This document shows positions 43,016 to 51,042 of a DNA stretch of 64,000 nucleotides, piece after piece; the first letter of the stretch is position 1; the number at the start of each line of letters is the position of its first letter. The DNA is taken from contig NZ_CP050948.1 in assembly GCF_019443745.1 (NCBI RefSeq), positions 4,530,001 to 4,594,000 of the forward strand, read 5' to 3'. Under the pieces are notes generated by a model that made no database searches, was not told the DNA's origin, and worked only from the letters and a program-made list of their open reading frames with translations. The stretch comes from Iamia sp. SCSIO 61187. GTDB taxonomy: Bacteria; Actinomycetota; Acidimicrobiia; Acidimicrobiales; Iamiaceae. The translations under genes were made by a program, and so were the position numbers.

Positions 43016-43693
43016 TCAGCCGACCAGCGCGGCCAGCGATCCGGGGGTGAGCTCGGCGAGGGAGGCGACGACGAGGTCGGCGCCGGTCAGGTCCTGGTGC
43101 GTGGTCAGCCGGCTGGGCACGGCCACGACGGCGGCCAGGCCGGCGGCCCGGGCCGACTCGATCCCCCGGTGGGTGTCCTCGACGGCCACGGTGGCGCCGG
43201 GGTCGACGCCGAGCTCGGCGACGGCGGCGTCGTAGAGGTCGGGGGCGGGCTTGCCCGCGCCCACGTCGTCGTGGTCGATCCCCACGAGGTGCACGAAGCG
43301 GTCGGTGAGGCCGAAGCGGCCCAGGTGGTGCTCGAGCCACTCGCGCTGGGAGCCCGAGGCCACGGCCAGCAGCACGCCCTCGGCGTGCAGGGCGTGCACC
43401 AGCTCGGCCGCGCCGTCGGCGATGACCGCCGAGTCGCGCGACGTCGGGATGCCGGTGACGGCGGCGTGGGCGGCGTCGAAGGCGGCCTCGTCCGCGGCGA
43501 GCCCCAGGGTTGCGGCCAGCTCGTCCCAGTACGGCTCGCCGTGCGACACGCCGACGGCGTGGGCGGCCCACAGCTCGGGGGTCAGCTCGCCGCCGAGCCG
43601 GGCGACCGCCGCCCGGGCCCGCTCGAAGATGGGCCACTCGGTGTCGACCAGCGTCCCGTCGAAGTCGAACACCACCGCCGCCAGCCGTCCCAC
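43016..43693 (-). CDS. HAD-superfamily phosphatase
   Basis: 225 residues. Motif I DFDGTLVDTEW near residue 9 with a four-helix cap, motif II VASGSQ near 108, and motif III/IV GKPAPDLYDAAV...VAVEDTHRGIESA place it in the beta-phosphoglucomutase/phosphatase branch of the HAD family. The substrate cannot be predicted. GTG 43693 is the first start before the motif. The stop is 20 bp from the S9 peptidase gene start. Confidence 0.88.
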   Translation of the reverse strand: MGRLAAVVFDFDGTLVDTEWPIFERARAAVARLGGELTPELWAAHAVGVSHGEPYWDELAATLGLAADEAAFDAAHAAVTGIPTSRDSAVIADGAAELVHALHAEGVLLAVASGSQREWLEHHLGRFGLTDRFVHLVGIDHDDVGAGKPAPDLYDAAVAELGVDPGATVAVEDTHRGIESARAAGLAAVVAVPSRLTTHQDLTGADLVVASLAELTPGSLAALVG

Positions 43694-43778
43694 CCCCCGA
43701 GGTTGGCCCGCGACCGCCGCCGGCGGCGAACCGGTCGTCGGTCGGTCGCACCGTCGACCGGTCCGACCACCGGTCCCC

Positions 43779-44690
43779 TCACGGGTCCGGGGGACCAGGC
43801 CGGGTGGTCGGGAGCGGGGGGCGGGCGCCGACCTGGGCCACGGCCCGGGCGGCGACGGCCACGCCGGCGGCCAGGGCGCCGGCGGCGTCGGCCCCGGCGA
43901 CGAGGGCGGCCAGGGCCCCGGCGGCCAGGGCGTCACCTGCCCCGGTGGTGTCGACGACCTCGGCCGGGGCGGCGGGCAGCGTGATCGCCGGGCCGGCGCC
44001 GATCCAGCTCGCCCCACCTGCGCCCTCCTTGAGCACGACCGCGCCCACGTGGCCCCGCACGGCGCCGATCCCCCCGAGGGCGGCGAGCTCGTCGGCGTTG
44101 GCGAACAGCACGTCGATCCCCGCCATGAGGTCGCGGGCGCGGGCCGCGCCGAGGTCCCGGAGCGGCCCCGAGCTGGCGGCGTCGACCGAGGTCCGGACAC
44201 CCTGCGCCCGGGCCGCGGCCAGGGCCTCGACCCCGGCGGCCCGCGAGCCCTCGTGGAGGAGGGCGTAGCCGGAGACGTGCACCCACCCGACGTCGTCGGT
44301 GAGGGCGGCGGCGACCGCCGCCGCCGGGAGGGCGTCGTTGGCGCCGCGGTCGGGCAGCATCGTCCGCTCCCCGTCGGGGGCGACGATCACGACGCAGGTG
44401 CCGGTGGCGACACCGGTCAGCACGGGCCCGACGAGCTCGACCCCGGCGGCCGCCAGGTCGTGGCGGGCCGCGGCGCCGAGGGCGTCGTCGCCCACCGCCG
44501 CCAGCAGGGCGACCGCCGTGCCCCGATCGGCCAGCCAGCAGGCGGTGTTGGCCGCCGACCCGCCGCCCGTGAGGCGCACCCGGGCCGCGGTGTCGCTGCC
44601 CGGCCGCAGGGGGCCGTCGGGGACGGCCACCACGTCGACGAGCAGGTCGCCGACGACGAGGATCCGGGCCGGGGCCCCGGCCTCAGGCAC
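43779..44690 (-). CDS. psuK: PfkB-family carbohydrate kinase, probable pseudouridine kinase
   Basis: 303 residues. PfkB features are the N-terminal GGGSAANTACWLA segment and the ATP-site signature DTTGAGDALAAG near 250. GTG 44690 overlaps the stop of psuG by 8 nt. In bacteria PsuK phosphorylates pseudouridine and PsuG cleaves the product to uracil and ribose 5-phosphate, so the coupling favours PsuK over ribokinase or adenosine kinase; substrate identity is inferred from context. Confidence 0.8.
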   Translation of the reverse strand: MPEAGAPARILVVGDLLVDVVAVPDGPLRPGSDTAARVRLTGGGSAANTACWLADRGTAVALLAAVGDDALGAAARHDLAAAGVELVGPVLTGVATGTCVVIVAPDGERTMLPDRGANDALPAAAVAAALTDDVGWVHVSGYALLHEGSRAAGVEALAAARAQGVRTSVDAASSGPLRDLGAARARDLMAGIDVLFANADELAALGGIGAVRGHVGAVVLKEGAGGASWIGAGPAITLPAAPAEVVDTTGAGDALAAGALAALVAGADAAGALAAGVAVAARAVAQVGARPPLPTTRPGPPDP

Positions 44691-45615
44691 CCCCGGCGCG
44701 GGCCGCGGCGATGCGGGCGGCCAGCGTGGCGTTCTCCAGGACCAGGTCGATGTTGACCTGGAGGCTGAGACCGGCGGTGGCCTGGTGGAAGTACGCCAGC
44801 AGGAACGGGGTGACGTCCTTGCCGCGGACGTCGGTCTTGGCCGCCAGGTCGAGGCCCTCGCCCAGCACCCGGTCGTGCATCTCCTGCGGGAGGGCGTCCT
44901 CCTCCTTCACCGGGTTGGCCACCACCAGCGCCGAGGTGTCCGTCCCCAGGGCGATGCGGGCACCGATGACGGCCGCCACCTCCTCGGGCGTGTCGCAGCG
45001 CCACTCGAGGTCGAACCCGGAGTCGGGCCGGTAGAAGGCGGGGAACCGGCTGGTGCCGTAGCCGACCACGCCGATGCCGAGGGTCTCCATGCGCTCGAGG
45101 GTGGCGGCCACGTCGAGGATCGACTTCACGCCGGCGCACACCACGGTGATCGGGGTGCGGGCCAGCACGGGCAGGTCGGCCGACTCGTCCCAGGTGCGGG
45201 AGGCGTCGCGGTGCACCCCGCCCAGGCCGCCGGTGGCGAACAGGGCGATGCCGGCCCGGGCGGCCAGGTGGGCGGTGGCAGCGACGGTGGTGGCACCGTG
45301 CCCGCCCTGGGCGGCCACGACGGCCAGGTCGCGCGGGCTGACCTTGGCGACCTCGTCGGAGGTGGCGATGACGTCGAGGGCGGCATCGTCGAGGCCGATC
45401 CGGGCCTGCCCCTCGACGACGGCGATGGTGGCGGGGACGGCGCCGGCGGCCCGCACGGTGTCCTCGATCCGGACGGCCACGTCCCGGTTGTCGGGCCGGG
45501 GCAGGCCGTGGCTGATCAGGGTCGACTCGAGGGCGACGACCGGCGCGCCGCTCGCCAGCGCCTCCGCCACGTCGGGGGCGACGACGAGGCCGTCGGGGGA
45601 AGCAGGACCGGGCAT
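44683..45615 (-). CDS. psuG: pseudouridine-5'-phosphate glycosidase
   Basis: 310 residues. Splits pseudouridine 5'-phosphate into uracil and ribose 5-phosphate. Family segments ALESTLISHGLPRPDN near 28, AAQGGHGATTVAAT near 102, ATGGLGGVHR near 125 and CAGVKSILD near 158 (catalytic lysine) are all present. ATG 45615 has CACACT 7 nt upstream, an acceptable leaderless -10 element. It forms a two-gene unit with psuK. Confidence 0.94.
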   Translation of the reverse strand: MPGPASPDGLVVAPDVAEALASGAPVVALESTLISHGLPRPDNRDVAVRIEDTVRAAGAVPATIAVVEGQARIGLDDAALDVIATSDEVAKVSPRDLAVVAAQGGHGATTVAATAHLAARAGIALFATGGLGGVHRDASRTWDESADLPVLARTPITVVCAGVKSILDVAATLERMETLGIGVVGYGTSRFPAFYRPDSGFDLEWRCDTPEEVAAVIGARIALGTDTSALVVANPVKEEDALPQEMHDRVLGEGLDLAAKTDVRGKDVTPFLLAYFHQATAGLSLQVNIDLVLENATLAARIAAARAGGA

Positions 45616-45670
45616 GGCCGGGAGTGTGCCACGCCGCCGCCGCCCTCAACCGCACAACGTGGTCTGGCCG

Positions 45671-47149
45671 CTACGACTCCACCCGCTCCGGAGGGGCGAG
45701 GTGGTCCCGCAGGGCCGCCACCAGACCGGGGATCGAGTGGTCGGACGCCTCGACGGACACGGCGAGGCCGTGGGCGCGGGCGGTGCCCGCCGTGACCGGG
45801 CCGATGCAGGCCACGACCGGCGGGACGGCACCGACGCCGAAGGCCTCGACGAAGCGGCTGACCGTCGACGACGAGGTGAAGGTGACGGCGTCGGCCGTGG
45901 CCAGGGCCTCCCGGTCCCCGTCGGTGCCGGGGGCGGCGACCGTGCGGTAGGCGGGCACGACGTCGACCTCCCACCCGGCGGCGCGCAGGCCGTCGGGCAG
46001 GACCGGGCGGGCCTCCTCGGCCCGGGCGATCACGACCCGCCCCCCGTCGGCCGGCGGGGCGGGGAAGGCCTCGAGGAGGGCCTCGGCCACGAACCGGGGC
46101 GGGACCAGGTCGGCCACCACCCGGTAGCGCTCCAGGGCGGCCGCCGTGCCCGGCCCGATGGCGGCGACGCGCACCCCGCCCAGCGCCCGGGTGTCGGGCA
46201 GGTGGGCGAAGGTCCGCTCGACGCCGTTGGGCGAGGTGAGGACCAGCCAGTCGGCCCCGCCGATCCCGTCCAGGGCGGCGCCCAGGGCGGCGCCTCCGTC
46301 GGAGGGCGGCTCGATGGCGATGACCGGGACCTCGACGGCCTCGGCCCCCAGCTCGCCCAGCGCCCGGCTCAGCTCGGAGGCCTGGATGCGCGTGCGGGTG
46401 ACGACGATGCGCCGGCCGAGGAGCGGCCGGTCCTCGAACCAGCGCAGCTCGGTGCCGGCCACCCGCCCCACCACGATGACCGACGGCGAGGCGAGCGGGT
46501 GGTCGCCCAGGGTGGCGAGGGTCGCCCGGGTGGTGTGCTGGTCGGGGCGGGTGCCCCAGCGGACCGCCGCCGCCGGGGTGTCGGGCGCCAGCCCGCCGGC
46601 CAGCAGCCGCTCGGCGATCCGGGGCCATCGGGCGACGCCCATGAGGACGACGAGGGTGCCGCCGAGGCGGGCGGCGGCCTCCCAGTCGATCGTCCCGGGC
46701 CCCGAGGACGGGTCCTCGTGGCCGGTGATCACGGTGAAGGCGGTCGACGAGAAGCGCTGGGTGACGGGGATCCCGGCGTAGGCGGGGACGGCGATGGCCG
46801 AGGTGATGCCGGGGACGACCTCGTAGGCGAGGCCGGCGGCCGCCAGGGCGGCGGCCTCCTCGCTGCCCCGGGCGAAGACGAACGGGTCGCCGCCCTTGAG
46901 CCGCACGACCTCCTGGCCGGCCCGCCCCCGCTCGACCAGCAGGGCGTTGATCTGCTCCTGGGTGAGCCGGGCGTGGCCCGGCGCCTTGCCCACGTCGATG
47001 CGCTCGGCGGCGGCCGGGGCCAGGTCGAGCAGGGCGGCCGCCGACAGCCGGTCGTGGACCACGACGTCGGCCCGGCCCAGGGCCTCGGCCCCCCGCAGGG
47101 TCAGCAGCCCCGGGTCACCTGGTCCCGCACCGACCAGCCAGACCGTCAC
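45671..47149 (-). CDS. cobA-hemD: uroporphyrinogen-III C-methyltransferase / uroporphyrinogen-III synthase fusion
   Basis: 492 residues, two enzymes in one chain. Residues 1-245 are the SAM-dependent methyltransferase (WLVGAGPGDPGLLTLRG, VVRLKGGDPFVFARG, ITGHEDP) that makes precorrin-2 for siroheme or cobalamin. Residues about 250-490 are HemD, which closes hydroxymethylbilane to uroporphyrinogen III (VLTSPNGVERTF, AIGPGTAAAL, FTSSSTVSRFVEAF). The fusion is common in Gram-positive bacteria. GTG 47149 was chosen because TAGGGT lies 7 nt upstream. Confidence 0.95.
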   Translation of the reverse strand: MTVWLVGAGPGDPGLLTLRGAEALGRADVVVHDRLSAAALLDLAPAAAERIDVGKAPGHARLTQEQINALLVERGRAGQEVVRLKGGDPFVFARGSEEAAALAAAGLAYEVVPGITSAIAVPAYAGIPVTQRFSSTAFTVITGHEDPSSGPGTIDWEAAARLGGTLVVLMGVARWPRIAERLLAGGLAPDTPAAAVRWGTRPDQHTTRATLATLGDHPLASPSVIVVGRVAGTELRWFEDRPLLGRRIVVTRTRIQASELSRALGELGAEAVEVPVIAIEPPSDGGAALGAALDGIGGADWLVLTSPNGVERTFAHLPDTRALGGVRVAAIGPGTAAALERYRVVADLVPPRFVAEALLEAFPAPPADGGRVVIARAEEARPVLPDGLRAAGWEVDVVPAYRTVAAPGTDGDREALATADAVTFTSSSTVSRFVEAFGVGAVPPVVACIGPVTAGTARAHGLAVSVEASDHSIPGLVAALRDHLAPPERVES

Positions 47150-47156
47150 CTTCCCG

Positions 47157-47162
47157 ACCCTA
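47157..47162 (-). promoter_or_regulatory. -10 box of cobA-hemD
   Basis: Minus-strand TAGGGT, 7 nt before GTG 47149. Together with the hairpin at 47206-47234 it suggests that cobA-hemD is transcribed separately from hemC. Confidence 0.45.
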
Positions 47163-47205
47163 CGCGAGCCCGCGGGCCGCACCTGCCGCCGGGCACCCAG
47201 GTCAC

Positions 47206-47234
47206 GGACGCGACGTGCCAGGCACGTCGCGTCC
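47206..47234 (-). terminator. perfect 14-bp hairpin after hemC
   Basis: GGACGCGACGTGCC, A, GGCACGTCGCGTCC: 14 perfect pairs with a single-base centre, 2 bp after the hemC stop. No T-run. It probably ends the rex-sirC-hemA-hemC transcript. Confidence 0.65.
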
Positions 47235-47236
47235 GG

Positions 47237-48115
47237 TCAGGCGGTGGCGAGGGTCCGGAGGTCCTGGGCCAGGCCACGGGCCAGGCTCTCGCCGTCGGCC
47301 GCGGGGCCGACGGCCTCCTCGACGTGGACGGTGCCGTCGTCCCCGGCGAGCAGGGCCTGCACGTGGACGCGGTCGCCGTCGAGGGTCGCGTGGGCGCCGG
47401 CGGGCAGGTCGCAGTCGCCGCCGAGCTCGGCCAGGAAGGCCCGCTCGACGTCGACCCGGGTGCGGGACGGACCGTGCTCGACGGCGGCGAGGAGCACTGC
47501 GGTCTCGGCGTCGCCGGCCCGGCCCTCGACGGCCAGCGCCGCCTGCCCCACCTGGGGGATCAGCAGGTCGGCGCCCAGCACCTCGTCGATCCGGTCGGCC
47601 CACCCCAGGCGCTGGAGGGCCACGGCGGCGACGACGATCGCCCCGCCGGCCGGGACCTTGCCCAGCCGGGTCGCCATGTTCCCCCGCAGCTCGGTGAAGA
47701 CGAGGTCCGGTCGCAAGGTGGCCAGCTGCACCCGTCGCCGCTGCGACCCGGTGGCCACCGTCGCCCCGGCGGCCAGGCCGTCGAGGGTGGCTCCGACCAG
47801 GGCGTCGCGCGGGTCGCCCCGCTCGGGGACGGCGGCGAGGGCGAGGCCCTCGCCGGTCACGGCGGGGAGGTCCTTGGCCGAGTGGACGGCGGCGTCGGCG
47901 TCCCCGTCGAGCACCAGCCGCTGGACCTCGGTGGCGAACACGCCCTTGCCCCCGATCTCGGAGATGGGGACGTCGAGCCGCCGGTCCCCCAGCGTGTCGG
48001 TCCGCACCAGCGTCACCTCGAGGCCGGGGTGCGCCGCTCGCAGGAGGTCGGCCACGTGCTCCGCCTGCCACAGCGCCAGCGGCGAGCTCCGCGTCGCGAG
48101 GCGAACCGTCTTCAC
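47237..48115 (-). CDS. hemC: porphobilinogen deaminase (hydroxymethylbilane synthase)
   Basis: 292 residues. Polymerises four porphobilinogens. Signatures: LATRSSPLALWQAEHV at the N-terminus, HSAKDLP near 80, GTxxxRR-like ATGSQRRRVQL near 122 and the dipyrromethane cofactor cysteine in GGDCDLPAG near 235. GTG 48115 starts the family homology. A 237-bp gap containing a dispersed repeat separates it from hemA. Confidence 0.96.
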   Translation of the reverse strand: MKTVRLATRSSPLALWQAEHVADLLRAAHPGLEVTLVRTDTLGDRRLDVPISEIGGKGVFATEVQRLVLDGDADAAVHSAKDLPAVTGEGLALAAVPERGDPRDALVGATLDGLAAGATVATGSQRRRVQLATLRPDLVFTELRGNMATRLGKVPAGGAIVVAAVALQRLGWADRIDEVLGADLLIPQVGQAALAVEGRAGDAETAVLLAAVEHGPSRTRVDVERAFLAELGGDCDLPAGAHATLDGDRVHVQALLAGDDGTVHVEEAVGPAADGESLARGLAQDLRTLATA

Positions 48116-48187
48116 GAGGCGATCCCGACCCGGCGAGGCCCCGACGACGCCCGCCCGCGAACCGGCCTCGCCTCCCGCGAGACGACA

Positions 48188-48346
48188 GCCGCCCGGCGCA
48201 GCCGCTGGGGGGCGCGGGGGGTCTCCCCCCGCAGAGGAGCCGTGGCGCCGAGGGACGAGGCGTCCGGCTCCGGGAGGGTGTTCAGCGCGAGCGCAGCGAG
48301 CACGACCAGTTCGAAGGAACGGAGTGAGCGCCAGCGAACGAGTGAC
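48188..48346. repeat. dispersed ~150-bp non-coding repeat, copy 2
   Basis: Second copy of the element at 29729-29878, same orientation, with the same hairpin GCGGGGGG-TCT-CCCCCCGC (48214-48232), GCAGAGGAGC, GAGGGACGAGG, GCTCCGGGA and GCGCGAGCGCAGCGAGC blocks. It ends 6 bp before the hemA stop, just as copy 1 abuts the zwf stop. The remaining 70 bp of the hemC-hemA gap hold nothing evident. Confidence 0.85.
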
Positions 48347-48352
48347 TGAGAG

Positions 48353-49618
48353 TCACTCACTCAGGCCGTAGAGGTCGCGGAGCGACTCCGCCATCCGCTC
48401 GCCGGCGGGGGTGCCGGCGGTGGCCTTGAGGCGGACGGTCGGCTCGTGGAGGACCTTGGCCAGCAGGGCGCGGGTCAGGCCCTCCACGGCGGCCTTCTGG
48501 CGGTCGTCGAGACCGCCGAGCCGGCCGGCGAAGCGGGCCACCTCGGCCTGGCGGAGGTCCTCGGCCCGGGCGTGGAGGGCGGCGACGAGCGGCGCCGCGG
48601 CCCGGGCCGACACGTCGGCCCGGTAGCGGTCGGCCTCGTCGAGGACGATGCCCTCGACCGCGCTCATCTCGCGGCGCCGGCCCTCGATGCCGGCCTGGGC
48701 GAAGGTGCGCAGGTCGTCGATGTCGAGGAGGGTGACGCCGGGCAGCTCGCCGACCGAGGGGTCGACGTCGCGGGGGACGGCCACGTCGACCACGAGCAGC
48801 GGGTCGGAGTCGCGCCGGGCGAGGGCCGACTCGAGCTCGGCGTGGTCGATGATCACCGACGTGGCGCCGGTGGAGGTCAGCAGCACGTCGCACTCGGCGA
48901 GGGCCGAGTCGAGCTGCGACAGGGGGACGACCTCGCCGTCGATGTCGGCGGCCAGGGCGGCGGCCCGCTCGGCGGTGCGGTTGGCGACGAGGACGCGCTC
49001 GGCCCCCGCCCCCTTGAGGGCGGTGGCCATCGACCGGCCGATGGTCCCGGCACCGATGACGAGCACGGTGCGCCCGGCGACGGTGCCCAGCCGCTCGGCG
49101 GCCATCTCGACCGCGGCGTGCGACACCGAGGCGGTGCCGGAGGCGATGCCGGTCTCGGTGCGGGCCCGCTTGCCGGTCTCGACGGCGTGGCGGAAGAGCA
49201 GGTTGAGGCTGGGGCCGACGGTGCCCTCGTCGACGGCGGTGGTCCAGGCGCCGCGCACCTGGCTGAGCACCTCGGTGTCGCCCAGCACGTCGGAGTCGAG
49301 CCCGGCGACGACCCGGAACAGGTGGCGGACGGCCTCGTCGTCGTAGTGGACGTAGAGGTGGTCGGCGAAGTCCTCGGGGGCGACGTGGGCCAGCTCGGCC
49401 AGGACGTCGCGGACCTCCTGGTAGGCGGCGTGGAACCGCTCGGCCACGAGGTAGACCTCGGTGCGGTTGCAGGTCGAGACCACGACGGCCTCGGTGACGT
49501 GGTCGCACGTCGCCAGCGCCACCAGCACCTTGGGGGTGCGGGTGCCGTCGAAGGCGAACCGCTCGAACAGGTCGAGGGGCATCGTCCGATGGTTCAGGCC
49601 GATGGCGACGACAGACAC
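48353..49618 (-). CDS. hemA: glutamyl-tRNA reductase
   Basis: 421 residues. Reduces glutamyl-tRNA to glutamate 1-semialdehyde with NADPH, the first step of C5-pathway heme synthesis. GLNHRTMPLDLFE, the catalytic cysteine in VVSTCNRTEVYLV near 49, ETEVLSQ-like GDTEVLSQVRGAW and the coenzyme fold VLVIGAGTIGRSMA are intact. GTG 49618 overlaps the sirC-like gene by 25 nt and has GAAGG close upstream. HemL, the next enzyme, is at 35690-36997. Confidence 0.96.
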   Translation of the reverse strand: MSVVAIGLNHRTMPLDLFERFAFDGTRTPKVLVALATCDHVTEAVVVSTCNRTEVYLVAERFHAAYQEVRDVLAELAHVAPEDFADHLYVHYDDEAVRHLFRVVAGLDSDVLGDTEVLSQVRGAWTTAVDEGTVGPSLNLLFRHAVETGKRARTETGIASGTASVSHAAVEMAAERLGTVAGRTVLVIGAGTIGRSMATALKGAGAERVLVANRTAERAAALAADIDGEVVPLSQLDSALAECDVLLTSTGATSVIIDHAELESALARRDSDPLLVVDVAVPRDVDPSVGELPGVTLLDIDDLRTFAQAGIEGRRREMSAVEGIVLDEADRYRADVSARAAAPLVAALHARAEDLRQAEVARFAGRLGGLDDRQKAAVEGLTRALLAKVLHEPTVRLKATAGTPAGERMAESLRDLYGLSE

Positions 49619-50250
49619 GCCTTCAGCAACTCCTTCGCGGCAGTGATCCTTCCAGCGCGGATCTCGTCCAGCATCCCCGACCTGATGGCTCCCCGCCAAT
49701 CGAGGCCCTCGCTCGTCCGTCCCTCGGCCCGGATGCGGTCGCGCTCCTCGGCCAGCAGGTCGAGCAGGACCTCGTGCTCGGGCCCCAGCAGCGCCTCGAC
49801 CTCCTCGCGCAGCCAGGTGGCGAACGCCGGGCTGCGGCCCTCGGTCGAGATGGTCACGAGGAGGCTCCCGCGGCGCACCCGGGAGGGGAGGGTGACCGAG
49901 CAGCGGGCCGGGTCGTCGGCGGCGTTGACCCACACCCCGGCGGCGTCGCCGTCGTCGTAGACGGCCTGGTTCACCGCCGGGTCGTCGGTGGCGGTCACGA
50001 CGAACCGGTAGTCGGCGGCCTCGCCCCGTCGGTAGGGCCGGACCTCGCAGCGCAGCCGCTCGTCGGCGAGGAGGGCGGGCTCGATGCGGGGGGCGACCAC
50101 GGTGACGTCGGCACCGCACCGGACCAGCTCGCCGATCTTCTGGGCGGCGACGGTGCCCCCGCCGACCACGAGGACGGGGCGGCCACCGAGGCGCAGGCCG
50201 ACCGGGTAGAGCGGGCCGGTGCCCGAGGCAGGAGCGTCGGCAGCGGCCAT
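49594..50250 (-). CDS. precorrin-2 dehydrogenase / siroheme synthase N-terminal-type protein
   Basis: 218 residues. NAD-dependent oxidation of precorrin-2 to sirohydrochlorin is the family reaction. The N-terminus PVGLRLGGRPVLVVGGGTVAAQKI is the Met8/CysG N-terminal Rossmann motif, and VNAADDPARCSVTLPS and FATWLREEVEALL match the dimerisation region. The methyltransferase part of CysG is absent and is supplied by cobA-hemD. ATG 50250; it lies between rex and hemA, as in some actinobacterial heme operons. Confidence 0.9.
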   Translation of the reverse strand: MAAADAPASGTGPLYPVGLRLGGRPVLVVGGGTVAAQKIGELVRCGADVTVVAPRIEPALLADERLRCEVRPYRRGEAADYRFVVTATDDPAVNQAVYDDGDAAGVWVNAADDPARCSVTLPSRVRRGSLLVTISTEGRSPAFATWLREEVEALLGPEHEVLLDLLAEERDRIRAEGRTSEGLDWRGAIRSGMLDEIRAGRITAAKELLKACLSSPSA

Positions 50251-50270
50251 GGGCGCGGTCCCCTGGCTGC

Positions 50271-50972
50271 TCAGCCGGCGGCGCCGGCCGCGGGGGCCGG
50301 CGGGAGGCCGGCGACGGCGGGGTCGTCGACCGCCGGGCCGCCGTCGCGCCGCTGCTGGTAGAAGCTGAGGATCTGGAGCTCGACGGCCAGGTCGACCTTG
50401 CGGAGCGACACGCCGTCGGGGACCGAGATGACGGCCGGGGCGAAGTTGAGGATCGAGGTCACGCCGGCGGCGGCGAGCTGGTCGGCGACGCTCTGGGCGG
50501 CGTGGGCGGGGGTGGCGATGATGCCGATGACGCTGCCCAGCCCGGCGACGATGTCGGGCAGGTCGCCCAGCCCCTGGACCGTGACGCCGTGGACGACATC
50601 GCCGACCTTGCTCGGGTCGGCGTCGACGAGGGCGGCGATCGGGAAGCCCCGGTCGCGGAACCCGCCGTAGTTGGCGAGGGCCTGCCCCAGGTTGCCGACG
50701 CCCACGATGATCACGGGCCAGTCGTGGGTCAGCCCCAGCTCGCGGCTCATCTGGAACGTCAGGTACTCGACGTCGTAGCCGACGCCCCGCGTGCCGTAGG
50801 ACCCCAGGTACGACAGGTCCTTGCGGACCTTGGCGGCGTTGACGCCGGCCAGCTCGGCCAGACGCTCCGAGGAGATGGTGGTGGCCTTGGCCTCGGACTC
50901 CTCGGCCAGCGCCCGCAGGTACACCGGGAGGCGGGCCACGGTGGCCTCCGGGATCCGACGACGCTCGGTCAC
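50271..50972 (-). CDS. rex: redox-sensing transcriptional repressor Rex
   Basis: 233 residues. Rex senses the NADH/NAD ratio and represses respiratory and fermentative genes when NADH is low. The winged helix contains AGVNAAKVRKDLSYLGSYG (about 43-61) and the Rossmann domain VIIVGVGNLGQALANY near 90; the domain-swapped C-terminal helix contains ILSFYQQRR. GTG 50972 is preceded by TAGGTT at 6 nt and by a Rex-type operator. The order rex-sirC-hemA-hemC resembles the Streptomyces rex-hemACD operon. Confidence 0.96.
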   Translation of the reverse strand: MTERRRIPEATVARLPVYLRALAEESEAKATTISSERLAELAGVNAAKVRKDLSYLGSYGTRGVGYDVEYLTFQMSRELGLTHDWPVIIVGVGNLGQALANYGGFRDRGFPIAALVDADPSKVGDVVHGVTVQGLGDLPDIVAGLGSVIGIIATPAHAAQSVADQLAAAGVTSILNFAPAVISVPDGVSLRKVDLAVELQILSFYQQRRDGGPAVDDPAVAGLPPAPAAGAAG

Positions 50973-50978
50973 GGTCCG

Positions 50979-51008
50979 AACCTAGTCCCCCACGTGCACA
51001 CGTTCACA
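50979..51008 (-). promoter_or_regulatory. rex promoter with Rex-type operator
   Basis: TAGGTT (50979-50984, minus strand) lies 6 nt before the rex GTG. At 50993-51008 the plus strand reads CGTGCA-CACG-TTCACA against the consensus TGTGAA-N4-TTCACA: one perfect half-site, 10 of 12 arm bases in all. The operator covers the -35 region, which fits autorepression. Confidence 0.6.
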
Positions 51009-51042
51009 AGCAGGCCGCACCCGACCGGCCCGGGCCGCCCAC

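Noticed and set aside
45074-48349. A 1,091-codon open frame on the plus strand
   Set aside because: It lies antisense to psuG, cobA-hemD and hemC, which have clear family motifs. Long antisense frames are expected at this GC content, and its composition is Gly/Arg/Asp repeats without domains.
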